Assembly: GCF_002949735.1 (NCBI RefSeq)
Contig: NZ_CP026681.1
Coordinates: 3,286,001-3,350,000 of the forward strand
Source: Nostoc sp. 'Peltigera membranacea cyanobiont' N6
Lineage (GTDB): Bacteria; Cyanobacteriota; Cyanobacteriia; Cyanobacteriales; Nostocaceae
Reading direction: 5' to 3'
DNA length: 64,000 nucleotides
Positions 56,109-64,000 of the stretch are shown one piece after another (the stretch's first letter is position 1; each line of letters begins with the position of its first letter). The position numbers and the translations under genes were made by a program. A model generated the notes under the pieces. The model was not told where the DNA came from. It ran no database searches and saw only the letters and a program-made list of their open reading frames with translations.

Positions 56109-57488
56109 ATGAAAAACCAGATTTTTGCAGTGTTCCAAAACTTGGGCACTCTTGGATTATTGGCGATCGTATTTCCCTTCAACTTCATCGTCGTACTCAT
56201 ATTGCTGCTGTGGAATTTTTTCAAGCGATCGTTAGGCAAGCAAGTGGTTTTGAACGAGAATCCCAAAAATATCTTGATCGGTGGTGGTAGAATGACCAAA
56301 ACCCTTCAGCTAGCGCGATCGTTTCACGCTGCTGGGCATCGAGTCATTTTATTTGATCTTGATAAATACTGGTTCAGTGGTTATCGATTTTCTAACGCTG
56401 TGGCTGGCTTTTATACAGTTCCTGACTCGCAAGAAGATTTAGAAGGCTATACTCAAGCCGTGCGTGCGATCGCTAAAAAAGAAAACATAGACTTTTTTGT
56501 TCCGGTAGGCATTTTCGCTGGCAGCTACTTTGACTCCGAGGGCAAACCAGTGTTATCAAGCTGTTGCGAGAATTTCCACTTCGATGCCGATACAATGAAG
56601 CTACTGGATAACAAGTTTACCTTTGCAGAAATTGCCCGATCGCTCTCGCTATCTGTTCCGAAAACCTTCCTAATTACAGATTCAGAGCAAGTTCTTAAAT
56701 TCGATTTTGCCAACGAAAAGCGCAAATATATTCTCAAAACTATTGTCTATGACTCTGTTTTACGCTTGGATCTGACCAAGCTACCAATGGAGTCTCACGA
56801 AAAAATGGCGCTTCACGTTAAAAGTAAGCCAATTAGTAAAGATAACCCTTGGATATTGCAAGAGTTTATTCCCGGAACAGAATACTGTACTCACAGTACA
56901 GTGAGAAATGGTGAATTAACAGTACACTGCTGCTGCAAATCATCTGCTTTTCAAGTCAATTACGAAAACGTCGATCGCCCAAAAATTAAGCAGTGGGTGA
57001 GTCATTTTGTCAAAGAATTACAACTGACTGGACAAATCTCTTTTGACTTCATTCAAGCGGAAGATGGGGCGATTTATGCGCTCGAGTGCAACGCTCGGAC
57101 TCACTCTGCAATTACAATGTATTACAACCATCCAGGTTTAGCGGATGCCTATCTCAGTAAAGAGCCTCCGGTTGAAACTCTGCAACCCCTAAGTGATAGT
57201 AAGCCTACTTATTGGCTTTATCATGAACTTTGGAGACTTAATGAAATTAGATCGTTAAAGCAATTGCAAAAGTGGGTTAAAAATATTTGGCGAGGAAAAG
57301 ATGCAATCTTTGAAGTTAACGATCCACTTCCTTTCTTAATGGTACATCACTGGCACATTCCTTTACTATTACTCGATAGTTTGCGTTCCTTAAGAACCTG
57401 GGTGAGGATTGATTTTTGCATCGGCAAACTCATACAGTTTGGAGAAGACGTAAAATATAAAACCTTTACCTCTGCAATCCCTAAATGA
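56109..57488 (+). CDS. mysC: MysC-type ATP-grasp ligase, copy 1
   Basis: ATP-grasp family enzyme that attaches glycine (or another amino acid) to 4-deoxygadusol. 459 residues from ATG 56109, chosen by alignment with copy 2 (KNQIFAVFQNLGT and RKHIFVVFQNLGT); the frame extends upstream to 56055. N-terminal hydrophobic helix, then GGGRMTKTLQLARSFHAAGHRV, ATP-grasp core KRKYILKTIVYDS, WILQEFIPGTEYC, and the metal segment AIYALECNARTHSAITM. Copy 2 follows 84 bp after its stop. The two diverge most in the N-terminal half, e.g. around the FFVPVGIFAGSY segment. Confidence 0.88.
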   Translation: MKNQIFAVFQNLGTLGLLAIVFPFNFIVVLILLLWNFFKRSLGKQVVLNENPKNILIGGGRMTKTLQLARSFHAAGHRVILFDLDKYWFSGYRFSNAVAGFYTVPDSQEDLEGYTQAVRAIAKKENIDFFVPVGIFAGSYFDSEGKPVLSSCCENFHFDADTMKLLDNKFTFAEIARSLSLSVPKTFLITDSEQVLKFDFANEKRKYILKTIVYDSVLRLDLTKLPMESHEKMALHVKSKPISKDNPWILQEFIPGTEYCTHSTVRNGELTVHCCCKSSAFQVNYENVDRPKIKQWVSHFVKELQLTGQISFDFIQAEDGAIYALECNARTHSAITMYYNHPGLADAYLSKEPPVETLQPLSDSKPTYWLYHELWRLNEIRSLKQLQKWVKNIWRGKDAIFEVNDPLPFLMVHHWHIPLLLLDSLRSLRTWVRIDFCIGKLIQFGEDVKYKTFTSAIPK

Positions 57489-57572
57489 TAGAGCAATTCG
57501 ATTTGATTTATAAAATTATTTGCGTAAGTAGGGAAAGCGAATGATTCCACTATTATCTCAACAATTATAATT

Positions 57573-58901
57573 ATGAGAAAGCATATTTTTGTAGTATTCC
57601 AAAACTTGGGTACTCTTGTATTACTGGCGTTAGCATTTCCATTAAACAGCATCGTCGTTTTAACTTCCTTACTGTGGAACTTTCTTAAGCAACCATTCAG
57701 TAAGTCAATTGTTGTTAACCCGAATTCCAAAAATATCTTGATCGCTGGTGCGAGAATGACTAAAACCCTTCAGCTAGCGCGTTCATTTCATGCTGCTGGG
57801 CATCGGGTTATTATAATTGACATTGAGAAATTCTGGTCAAGTGGTAACAAATATTCCAACTCTGTTGCGGGCTTTTATACCGTTCCCGATCCAAGCAAAG
57901 ACTTAGAAGGCTACGTTGAAACCCTACACGCGATCGCTAAAACAGAAAAAATCGACTTTTTTATCCCGGTAGCGATTTTTTCCGTCATCCACTACGATCG
58001 CGGCAAGCCACCATTACCAGACTTTTGTGAATTTTTCCACTTCGATGCTGATGTCACAAAGAGCCTGGATGACAAGTTTGCCTTTGCCGAAACAGCGCGA
58101 TCGTTCGGTTTATCTGTCCCCAAATCCTTCAAAATTACCAATCCCGAACAAGTCCTCAACTTCGACTTTTCTCAAGAGAAGCGTAAATACATTCTTAAAA
58201 GCATCCCCTACGATCAAATACGTCGCTTGAATCTCACTAAGCTACCTTGCGATACACAATCAGAAACAGCAGCATTTGTCAAGAGTCTGCCCATCAGTGA
58301 GGAAAATCCCTGGATTATGCAGGAATTCATTCCTGGAAAGGAATACTGCACTCACACTACCGCGCGAGATGGAGAGTCACGAATGTACTGCTGCTGTGAG
58401 TCATCCGCCTTTCAAGTCAACTACGAAAATGTCGATCGGCTAGAAATTATGGAATGGGCAAGTCATTTTACCAAACAACTAGGAAAAACCGGACAACTTT
58501 CCTTTGACTTCATCCAGGCAGAAGACGGAACTGTTTATGCTATTGAGTGTAACCCCCGGACTCACTCGGCCATTACGATGTTTTACAATCATCCAGGAGT
58601 AGCGGATGCCTATCTTGGTAAAAATCCTCTGGCTGAATCTTTGCAGCCTCTTGGTGATAGCAAGCCAACCTATTGGCTGTACCACGAAGTTTGGCGGCTG
58701 AATGAGATTAGATCGTTTAAGCAACTGCAAACCTGGCTAAGAAATATCAGACGGGGGAAAGAAGCAATGTTTGAGGTGAGCGATCCCTTACCATTCCTGA
58801 TGGTACATCACTGGCAGATTCCCTTACTCATTCTCGACAATTTACGAAGACTTAAAGGTTGGATAAGAATAGATTTTAATATGGGCGAGCTTATAGAGTA
58901 A
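57573..58901 (+). CDS. mysC: MysC-type ATP-grasp ligase, copy 2
   Basis: Tandem paralogue of the preceding gene, 442 residues; about two thirds of positions look identical by eye. All ATP-grasp landmarks are present (AGARMTKTLQLARSFHAAGH, KRKYILKSIPYD, WIMQEFIPGKEYC, TVYAIECNPRTHSAITM). It lacks the C-terminal 16 residues of copy 1. Upstream bases of both genes are similar too (ATAATTA...ATGA), so the duplication included the leader. The partner may prefer a different amino acid. Confidence 0.88.
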   Translation: MRKHIFVVFQNLGTLVLLALAFPLNSIVVLTSLLWNFLKQPFSKSIVVNPNSKNILIAGARMTKTLQLARSFHAAGHRVIIIDIEKFWSSGNKYSNSVAGFYTVPDPSKDLEGYVETLHAIAKTEKIDFFIPVAIFSVIHYDRGKPPLPDFCEFFHFDADVTKSLDDKFAFAETARSFGLSVPKSFKITNPEQVLNFDFSQEKRKYILKSIPYDQIRRLNLTKLPCDTQSETAAFVKSLPISEENPWIMQEFIPGKEYCTHTTARDGESRMYCCCESSAFQVNYENVDRLEIMEWASHFTKQLGKTGQLSFDFIQAEDGTVYAIECNPRTHSAITMFYNHPGVADAYLGKNPLAESLQPLGDSKPTYWLYHEVWRLNEIRSFKQLQTWLRNIRRGKEAMFEVSDPLPFLMVHHWQIPLLILDNLRRLKGWIRIDFNMGELIE

Positions 58902-59704
58902 TACCATGTCCGCATAATTAGTTATGATTTCCACAGTCATTGCACCCCACCCCGCCAAAGTTACGCTTTGTCTCCCCTCCCCGCTTGCGGGGAGGGGATT
59001 AATGGGAGCCAGTGCCAGGCAAACGCATCTAAATTACTCTGGATCGCAACGAAGGTTAAGAACCAACGAAAAAATCTTTCCTTTCGCGTTTGATTATTTT
59101 TTAAGCCCCAAAGCGCTCGCCTAAATTTTTCGCAATCAGGCATCATATAAAAATAAGTTGTACAAATTTAATTTGGAATAAGTTATTAGCCTTAAGTAGA
59201 ACGACTTGAAAAAAACAAACTATGTAAAGTAATGTAACTTTAGCGAAAATCATTTCGTAGTAAGGACTTTAGTCCTGATTTGAGAACTAAAGTTCTCACT
59301 ACAAACCTTTAATTATTTACCCTGTTCTACTTATTTTGTAATCAAAAGTGTTCAAGTTATTTTTGCGTGACTCCTAAGCAAGAGTTAATGACATAAATTT
59401 TAATTCTATTGAGAATATACTTTGCTTATTGACATGATGCGGCCGTCCTGCCTAACATGTAAATTTAATTCGGCGGCTCAAAATGGTTTACGTCTTCTGC
59501 GGTAGGCTGCTAACTCATGCCTCAGCCCTCTATTTGTATTAATTGCTTCATAAATATTTCTGTAGATATGGCAAGATAGCATACTTCTCTATATAAGTCT
59601 TATATCTAAAGATAGAAGAGAAAGGTGAAAATTTGGGAAACCTAAGAGAGGTTCATACCCAAGAGATGTCCTGCCTACTTATCGCAGAATGCAACTGAGG
59701 TTAG
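58902..59704. other. 0.8-kb spacer with palindrome and MITE
   Basis: No gene. Contains CTCCCCTCCCCGCTTGCGGG palindrome at about 58972-58998 (related to the core at 31305-31330), the second 141-bp MITE at 59193-59333, and an unremarkable AT-rich remainder with the TPR gene promoter. Confidence 0.65.
59193..59333. mobile_element. 141-bp MITE, copy 2 (inverted)
   Basis: TAAGTAGAAC ... GTTCTACTTA, the reverse complement of 26440-26580 with very few differences. It contains the same two internal palindromes. Near identity between copies 33 kb apart implies recent movement. Confidence 0.8.
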
Positions 59705-60727
59705 ATGACGCAACCTTTAAATCAAGTCAAAGAGTGGGAACAACGTCGTGATGAAGCAAACCGCTACTACCAGCGCGGTAAATTTCAAGAATCTCTCGAT
59801 CTTGCAACCAAGAATTTACATTTGGCTAGAGCAATTCAAGATCGGGCTAGAGAAAGTCATACATTAAACGATCTCGGTTTAGCTCACCTCAGTTGCTGGC
59901 AACCTCAAAGAGCATTAGAACGCTTTCATCAGGCGCTTTCGGTTGCTATTGAAATTGGCAACGCGCCAGCAAAAGCAACTGCACTTAGCAATCTGGGTTC
60001 TACTTACAGCCGTCTTGGACGCTTTTCGCAAGCGTTGGAATATTTTGACAAAGCACTGCCAATTTTTAGGCGATCGCAAGATACTCAAAGTGAAGTTTCT
60101 ACTCTTAATGATATCGCGCTAATTTATACCCGCTTAGAAGAACCGAAACGGGCACTGTTGCTACAACACCAAATTTTGAGGATGCGGCGATTGTTAGGTG
60201 ATTTTTCTGGTGAAGCAACAACACTCAATGGCATTGGGTTTGCTTATAATGTCTTGGGCAAGTTTGAGCAAGCACTGGAATTTTTTCAAGCAGCACTGCC
60301 AATTCAACGAGCCGTCAAGAATTTGCTTGGTGAAGCAACCACTTTGAATAATATTGCCTCAATCTATAGCGAGCTAGAAAAACCTAAACAAGCCTTATTG
60401 CTCTACCATCAAGTTCTTTTGACACGTCGAGCAATCAGCGATCGCTCTGGGGAGGCTACAACCCTTCACAACATTGGTTTTACCTACAGCACCCTGACAG
60501 AGCATCGCCAAGCAATGAAGTTCTACAAGCAAGCCATTGCGATCTATCAACAATTGGGCGATAGTCTCGGAGAAATTTCAACTTTACTGAATATGGGAAC
60601 CCTTTACGCCACAACGAGACGCAAAAAAATGGCGCGATCGTGCTACCAAAATGCTCAAGAGTTAGCAGAGCAAATCGAACACCAGCCACTCCTAGAAAAA
60701 GTACAGCAGTTTATAGATTCACTCTAG
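59705..60727 (+). CDS. Tetratricopeptide-repeat protein
   Basis: A 340-residue protein of about seven 40-residue TPR units of the kinesin-light-chain type (GEATTLNNIASIYSELEKPKQALLLYHQVL and similar, each with GxATTLxNIGxxYxxL). Probably a soluble protein-interaction scaffold; no catalytic domain, signal peptide or membrane segment. Repeats 3, 5 and 7 are especially alike, suggesting internal duplications. Confidence 0.88.
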   Translation: MTQPLNQVKEWEQRRDEANRYYQRGKFQESLDLATKNLHLARAIQDRARESHTLNDLGLAHLSCWQPQRALERFHQALSVAIEIGNAPAKATALSNLGSTYSRLGRFSQALEYFDKALPIFRRSQDTQSEVSTLNDIALIYTRLEEPKRALLLQHQILRMRRLLGDFSGEATTLNGIGFAYNVLGKFEQALEFFQAALPIQRAVKNLLGEATTLNNIASIYSELEKPKQALLLYHQVLLTRRAISDRSGEATTLHNIGFTYSTLTEHRQAMKFYKQAIAIYQQLGDSLGEISTLLNMGTLYATTRRKKMARSCYQNAQELAEQIEHQPLLEKVQQFIDSL

Positions 60728-60745
60728 TTAGATGCAACAGGCTCA

Positions 60746-60781
60746 GATTCCCGACTTTTTTAAGAAGTGGGGAATTTTTTT
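60746..60781 (+). terminator. Intrinsic terminator of TPR gene
   Basis: Stem ATTCCCGACTT / AAGTGGGGAAT with one mismatch and a T-rich loop, followed by seven Ts ending at 60781. It lies 20 bp past the TPR gene stop. Confidence 0.8.
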
Positions 60782-60897
60782 GTTCGAGTTGAAGCTCAAA
60801 AAGTTCGCAACTTCGTTACCACCGACCATATACTAATCAACAGGTTACGATCGATTAAGAAGTAATAATTTTTTATGGCACCGCCAGGAGTTTTTTT

Positions 60898-61116
60898 ATG
60901 TTCATTAATGAATTGTCACCTCTATTTAGAGAATTTATCCAGCATCCAGCCTCATTTGTGGGTGGGTTATTCTCTGGTGTCCTTCGGCTGAATCTTGCGG
61001 ACGATCCTGTAAAAAGCTGGCTGGATCAACAGACTCGCTCAAATAGTTATACCAGCAGCACAACAGATAGACATAATGGCAAAACAAGTGGGCCTCAACA
61101 GATTTCGATTGACTAA
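60898..61116 (+). CDS. Small conserved protein, UPF0426-like
   Basis: 72 residues. The core FREFIQHPASFVGGLFSGVLRLNLADDPVKSWLDQQT resembles the small cyanobacterial/plastid UPF0426 group (GGLF.G.LRL.L..DP...W). The C-terminus is a Ser/Thr/Asn-rich tail. A GGAG-like ribosome binding site (CAGGAGTTTTTTT) precedes the ATG. Function unknown; followed by a strong hairpin at 61159-61194, consistent with a single-gene transcript. Confidence 0.68.
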   Translation: MFINELSPLFREFIQHPASFVGGLFSGVLRLNLADDPVKSWLDQQTRSNSYTSSTTDRHNGKTSGPQQISID

Positions 61117-61158
61117 ATTTTTGAGTAATCGTAAATCCGGTTAATTATTTTGGTGACA

Positions 61159-61194
61159 GACTCCCACATTGATGCAAGAACCATTGTGGGAGTC
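61159..61194 (+). terminator. Hairpin after UPF0426-like gene
   Basis: Perfect 10-bp arms GACTCCCACA (61159-61168) / TGTGGGAGTC (61185-61194), 16-base loop. There is no T-run, so it may be a processing stem rather than a classical terminator. Confidence 0.5.
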
Positions 61195-61263
61195 GATCGC
61201 AGAGTAACTTTCCATGTCTTCCACATTAAGAGATACTAAGTCCAAGTACATAGGCAAGGAAAT

Positions 61264-62430
61264 ATGGAATCCCTAACCTCTCGTATGCAGGGTGTACAGT
61301 CGCCAATTATTCCTGTGGTTGGGGAACTGATTAAAAATTATCCTGGAACAATCTCTCTAGGACAGGGTGTTGTTTCTTACAACCCACCACCGGAAGCCAT
61401 CGAATTTTTACCCAAATTTTTCGCTGAACCCACTAATAATTTATACAAATCAGTTCAGGGAATTCCGCCGTTGCTGACAGCACTTGCAGGAAAATTGCAA
61501 GCCTTCAACGGTATTGAAATCAACGAGGAAAATTGCATCGTTGTGACAGCAGGGAGCAATATGGGATTTATGAATGCCATTCTTGCAATTACTAACCCAG
61601 GCGATGAAATTATTCTGAACACGCCTTACTATTTCAACCACGAAATGGCGATCGCAATGGCTGGTTGTCGTGTAGTGTTAGTGGCGACGGATGAAAATTA
61701 CCAACTGCGAAAAGAAGCGATCGCTCAAGCAATTACTCCTAAAACACGGGCTGTAGTGACAATTTCACCAAATAACCCGACTGGAGTTGTCTATTCAGAA
61801 GCAGCATTGCGCCAAGTAAATCAAATTTGTGAAACTCGCGGCATTTACCACATCAGCGATGAAGCTTATGAATACTTTACCTATAACGGCGTAAAACACG
61901 TTTCTCCTGGTGCATTTGGGAATAGCAAGTCTACTATTTCTCTCTTTAGCCTTTCCAAAGCATACGGTTTTGCTAGCTGGCGCATTGGCTACATGGTGAT
62001 TCCCAAACACTTATTTGTCGCCATCAAAAAAGTCCAGGATACGATTTTGATTTGTCCGCCAGTAATTTCCCAATATGCAGCTTTAGGGGCATTGCAAGCA
62101 AAAGCGGAGTATTTGCAGAGTAATATAGGTGCAATCGCTCAAGTCCGGCAATTAGTACTCGACTCCCTTAACCGCCTACAAGGTTTATGTAGCATTACAC
62201 CCGCTAATGGGGCTTTCTATTTTTTCCTGAAAGTTAATACCCAGATGGATGCTTTTGAGTTAGTTAAAAGACTAATCCAAGAATATAAAGTAGCAGTTAT
62301 TCCAGGTACAACCTTTGGTATGGATAACGGATGCTACTTGCGTGTTGCTTATGGGGCGCTGCAAAAAGAGACAGCCCAAGAAGGTATAGAAAGATTAGTA
62401 CAAGGTTTGGAAACTATAGTCAGGAGTTAA
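61264..62430 (+). CDS. PLP-dependent aminotransferase, class I/II
   Basis: A 388-residue fold-type I aminotransferase (aspartate aminotransferase superfamily, kynurenine-aminotransferase-like). Motifs: LGQGVVSYNPPPEAI, TAGSNMGFMNAIL, ISPNNPTGVVYSE, DEAYEYFTY (cofactor Asp/Tyr), SLSKAYGFASWRIGYM with the Schiff-base Lys, and the substrate carboxylate Arg in YLRVAYGA. Substrate cannot be fixed. Next gene follows after 51 bp and may be co-transcribed. Confidence 0.9.
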   Translation: MESLTSRMQGVQSPIIPVVGELIKNYPGTISLGQGVVSYNPPPEAIEFLPKFFAEPTNNLYKSVQGIPPLLTALAGKLQAFNGIEINEENCIVVTAGSNMGFMNAILAITNPGDEIILNTPYYFNHEMAIAMAGCRVVLVATDENYQLRKEAIAQAITPKTRAVVTISPNNPTGVVYSEAALRQVNQICETRGIYHISDEAYEYFTYNGVKHVSPGAFGNSKSTISLFSLSKAYGFASWRIGYMVIPKHLFVAIKKVQDTILICPPVISQYAALGALQAKAEYLQSNIGAIAQVRQLVLDSLNRLQGLCSITPANGAFYFFLKVNTQMDAFELVKRLIQEYKVAVIPGTTFGMDNGCYLRVAYGALQKETAQEGIERLVQGLETIVRS

Positions 62431-62481
62431 AAGTCATTCCTCCTGCATACTATTGCAATCTTAGAATATAAAATTGAACAG

Positions 62482-62919
62482 ATGCCGATTATTAATAAAC
62501 TAATTGAAATTGAAACTCAGCCAAAAATTAATATTCATAATATCACACCACCAATTCAAGATTTTCTTGCTTCAACATCAATTAAAAATGGACAAGTTTT
62601 AGTATTCTCTCGACACACAACAACAGCCTTAGCTATCAACGAAAATGAAGTCAGATTGTTAGAAGATATAAAAATATTCTTGGAAAAATTAGCACCTGAA
62701 TCAGACAGTTATTTGCATAATGACTTGCATTTAAGAGATGTCCCAGAAGATGAGCCGATTAATGCTCACTCTCACTTAATGGCAATGATGCTGACCACTA
62801 GTGAGATAATTCCCATTGTGGATGGTAAATTAGCTTTGGGAACTTGGCAATCTGTGTTGTTTTTTGAGTTGGATGGGCCGCGCAAAAGAACGGTATTTGT
62901 GCAAATATCTGGCGAATAA
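62482..62919 (+). CDS. YjbQ/UPF0047 family protein
   Basis: A 145-residue compact protein of the YjbQ (secondary thiamine-phosphate synthase) family. Characteristic features: SIKNGQVLVFSRHTTTALAINENE, HNDLHLRD, NAHSHLMAMML (conserved His cluster), and ALGTWQSVLFFELDGPRKRTV. Members show weak thiamine-phosphate synthase activity when overexpressed, but the true role is unclear. Likely in one transcript with the aminotransferase gene. Confidence 0.9.
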   Translation: MPIINKLIEIETQPKINIHNITPPIQDFLASTSIKNGQVLVFSRHTTTALAINENEVRLLEDIKIFLEKLAPESDSYLHNDLHLRDVPEDEPINAHSHLMAMMLTTSEIIPIVDGKLALGTWQSVLFFELDGPRKRTVFVQISGE

Positions 62920-63097
62920 TGCAACTTCACACCTGCAATTATCCCAGATAACCCAAAATAAAATTACGAAAGCGATCGACAAGTGCATCAGTTAAATTTA
63001 CTTACAGCAATTAAAAACCTGAAAGAATGTTTCTAAGCATAACCTTCCTTTCCACAAACCAGGACTTTCGTTGTGTCAAAGGCAGAGGCAATTAGTG

Positions 63098-64000
63098 ATG
63101 AAAAATAACGATAACTTTGTATTACGTAATACTTGGTACTATGCTCTGCCTAGTAATCAAATCAAGCCAGGTATGATGGTTAGCCGCATCTTTTTGGATG
63201 AACCGGTGCTGTTAGTTCGAGGACAAGATGGCAAAGTCTCGGCGATGAGAGATATTTGTCCTCATCGTGCCGTGCCTTTGAGTTGTGGTAGATTCGATGG
63301 TCAGGAAGTGGAATGTTGCTATCACGGTTGGCGCTTTAACCCGGCGGGACGCTGCACTGCAATTCCATCTCTTGTTGAAGAGCAGCAGATGGATTTGAGT
63401 CGCTTTGACGTACAATCCTACGAAGTCCGGGAAGCCCAAGGGAATATCTGGATATATATGGCCGATCCCGATAAATCTAAACCTGCTTCTGAGATGGAGA
63501 TTCCGGTAATTCCAGGCTTTGATGAGCGATCGCCACAATTCATAGAAGTGATGAGATTTCCCTGTTTTATAGATCATGCAGTGGTAGGTCTGATGGACCC
63601 TGCCCATTCACCTTATGTTCATCGCGCTTGGTGGTGGCGGAATGAACAACTGCACGAAGAAGTAAAGCAGTTCGATGCTTCGCCCTACGGCTTCACAATG
63701 CGACGACATCGATTACCAGCGAATGGGGGGAGATTATACTGGCTGATTGGCGGTGGTGTGCCGGAAACAGAGATTTCTTTTCGTTTACCTGGAGTCAGAA
63801 TAGAAGAAACCACAATTGGCAACCAGAGAGTCGTTAATTTAACGGCAGTTACACCTATTTCAGACACGGAAACCGAAGTAACTTTTGCTCTTTACTGGAC
63901 TGTTCCTTGGGCGGGATTTTTCAAGCCACTGCTGCATGTGCTGGCGCGGACTTTTATTGGTCAAGACCGAACGGTTGTCGAAAAGCAGCAGATCGGCCTC
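63098..64000 (+). CDS. Rieske non-heme iron oxygenase, 3' end cut by window
   Basis: Open from ATG 63098 to the window end (301 codons, no stop). N-terminal Rieske domain with [2Fe-2S] ligands in CPHRAVPL and CCYHGWRF (about residues 54-80). Then the catalytic domain with mononuclear-iron ligand region GLMDPAHSPYVH (about 165-177). Resembles the alpha subunits of VanA/Tic55/PaO-like aromatic oxygenases. It would hydroxylate or demethylate a ring substrate; which one is unknown. No ferredoxin or reductase gene is visible before the edge. Confidence 0.85.
   Translation, partial: MKNNDNFVLRNTWYYALPSNQIKPGMMVSRIFLDEPVLLVRGQDGKVSAMRDICPHRAVPLSCGRFDGQEVECCYHGWRFNPAGRCTAIPSLVEEQQMDLSRFDVQSYEVREAQGNIWIYMADPDKSKPASEMEIPVIPGFDERSPQFIEVMRFPCFIDHAVVGLMDPAHSPYVHRAWWWRNEQLHEEVKQFDASPYGFTMRRHRLPANGGRLYWLIGGGVPETEISFRLPGVRIEETTIGNQRVVNLTAVTPISDTETEVTFALYWTVPWAGFFKPLLHVLARTFIGQDRTVVEKQQIGL

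Overview
The window reads as chromosome of a filamentous, heterocyst-type (Nostoc-like) cyanobacterium. The evidence is the dense GCGATCGC (HIP1) palindromes, 7-bp short tandem repeats between genes, the circadian protein LdpA, the ferredoxin-type 8-vinyl reductase BciB, phycoerythrin accessory genes, mycosporine-like amino acid (MAA) genes and a nitrogenase-type NifH/NifE/NifN set. The species is not identifiable from sequence alone.

Layout. 0.9-5.8 kb: housekeeping genes (patatin lipase, dihydroorotase, signal peptidase I, MOSC protein). 6.3-13.4 kb: three co-oriented signalling genes (a Cache/HAMP/PAS hybrid kinase, a REC-GGDEF-EAL protein overlapping it by 4 nt, and a REC-fronted kinase). 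13.6-19.6 kb: LdpA, a Ycf45-like R3H/AAA ATPase, a PD-(D/E)XK-like protein and an ABC exporter. 19.7-24.3 kb (minus): bciB, then a sulfate-uptake operon read sbpA-cysT-cysW-NIL protein with no cysA. 24.8-32.3 kb: scattered housekeeping genes (amidotransferase, purE, nagA, M50 protease, PEP-CTERM protein) separated by repeat-rich spacers. 32.6-39.9 kb (minus): an XRE plus periplasmic-binding-like regulator, then nifH, nifE, nifN, followed by an HsdR remnant; no nifD/nifK or vnfDGK is present. 40.3-51.1 kb: phycoerythrin island, read cpeC-linker-cpeS-cpeT-cpeR-linker on minus, with an orphan phycobiliprotein, HEAT protein, CpeS-like lyase and pebA-pebB around it; cpeBA itself is not in the window. 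52.2-58.9 kb: MAA cluster mysA-mysB-mysD with two tandem mysC-type ATP-grasp genes, preceded by two copies of a tiny peptide gene. 59.7-64.0 kb: TPR protein, UPF0426-like small protein, aminotransferase, YjbQ-family protein and a Rieske oxygenase cut by the window edge.

How it works together. The peb and cpe genes would make phycoerythrobilin from biliverdin, attach it and build the phycoerythrin part of the rods. The MAA genes would make a UV sunscreen from sedoheptulose 7-phosphate. The nifHEN set, with its own regulator, looks like a secondary cofactor-maturation module, perhaps for an alternative nitrogenase.

The strongest leads are: the nifHEN module, whose NifE carries Ser where the family has its cluster-ligand Cys; a shared dispersed repeat that supplies both the ribosome binding site and the GTG start of cpeT and pebB; an orphan phycobiliprotein that keeps its bilin-binding residues; tandem diverged mysC genes; duplicated mini-ORFs upstream of mysA; a 141-bp MITE present twice; and repeat-derived in-frame peptide insertions in several conserved proteins.
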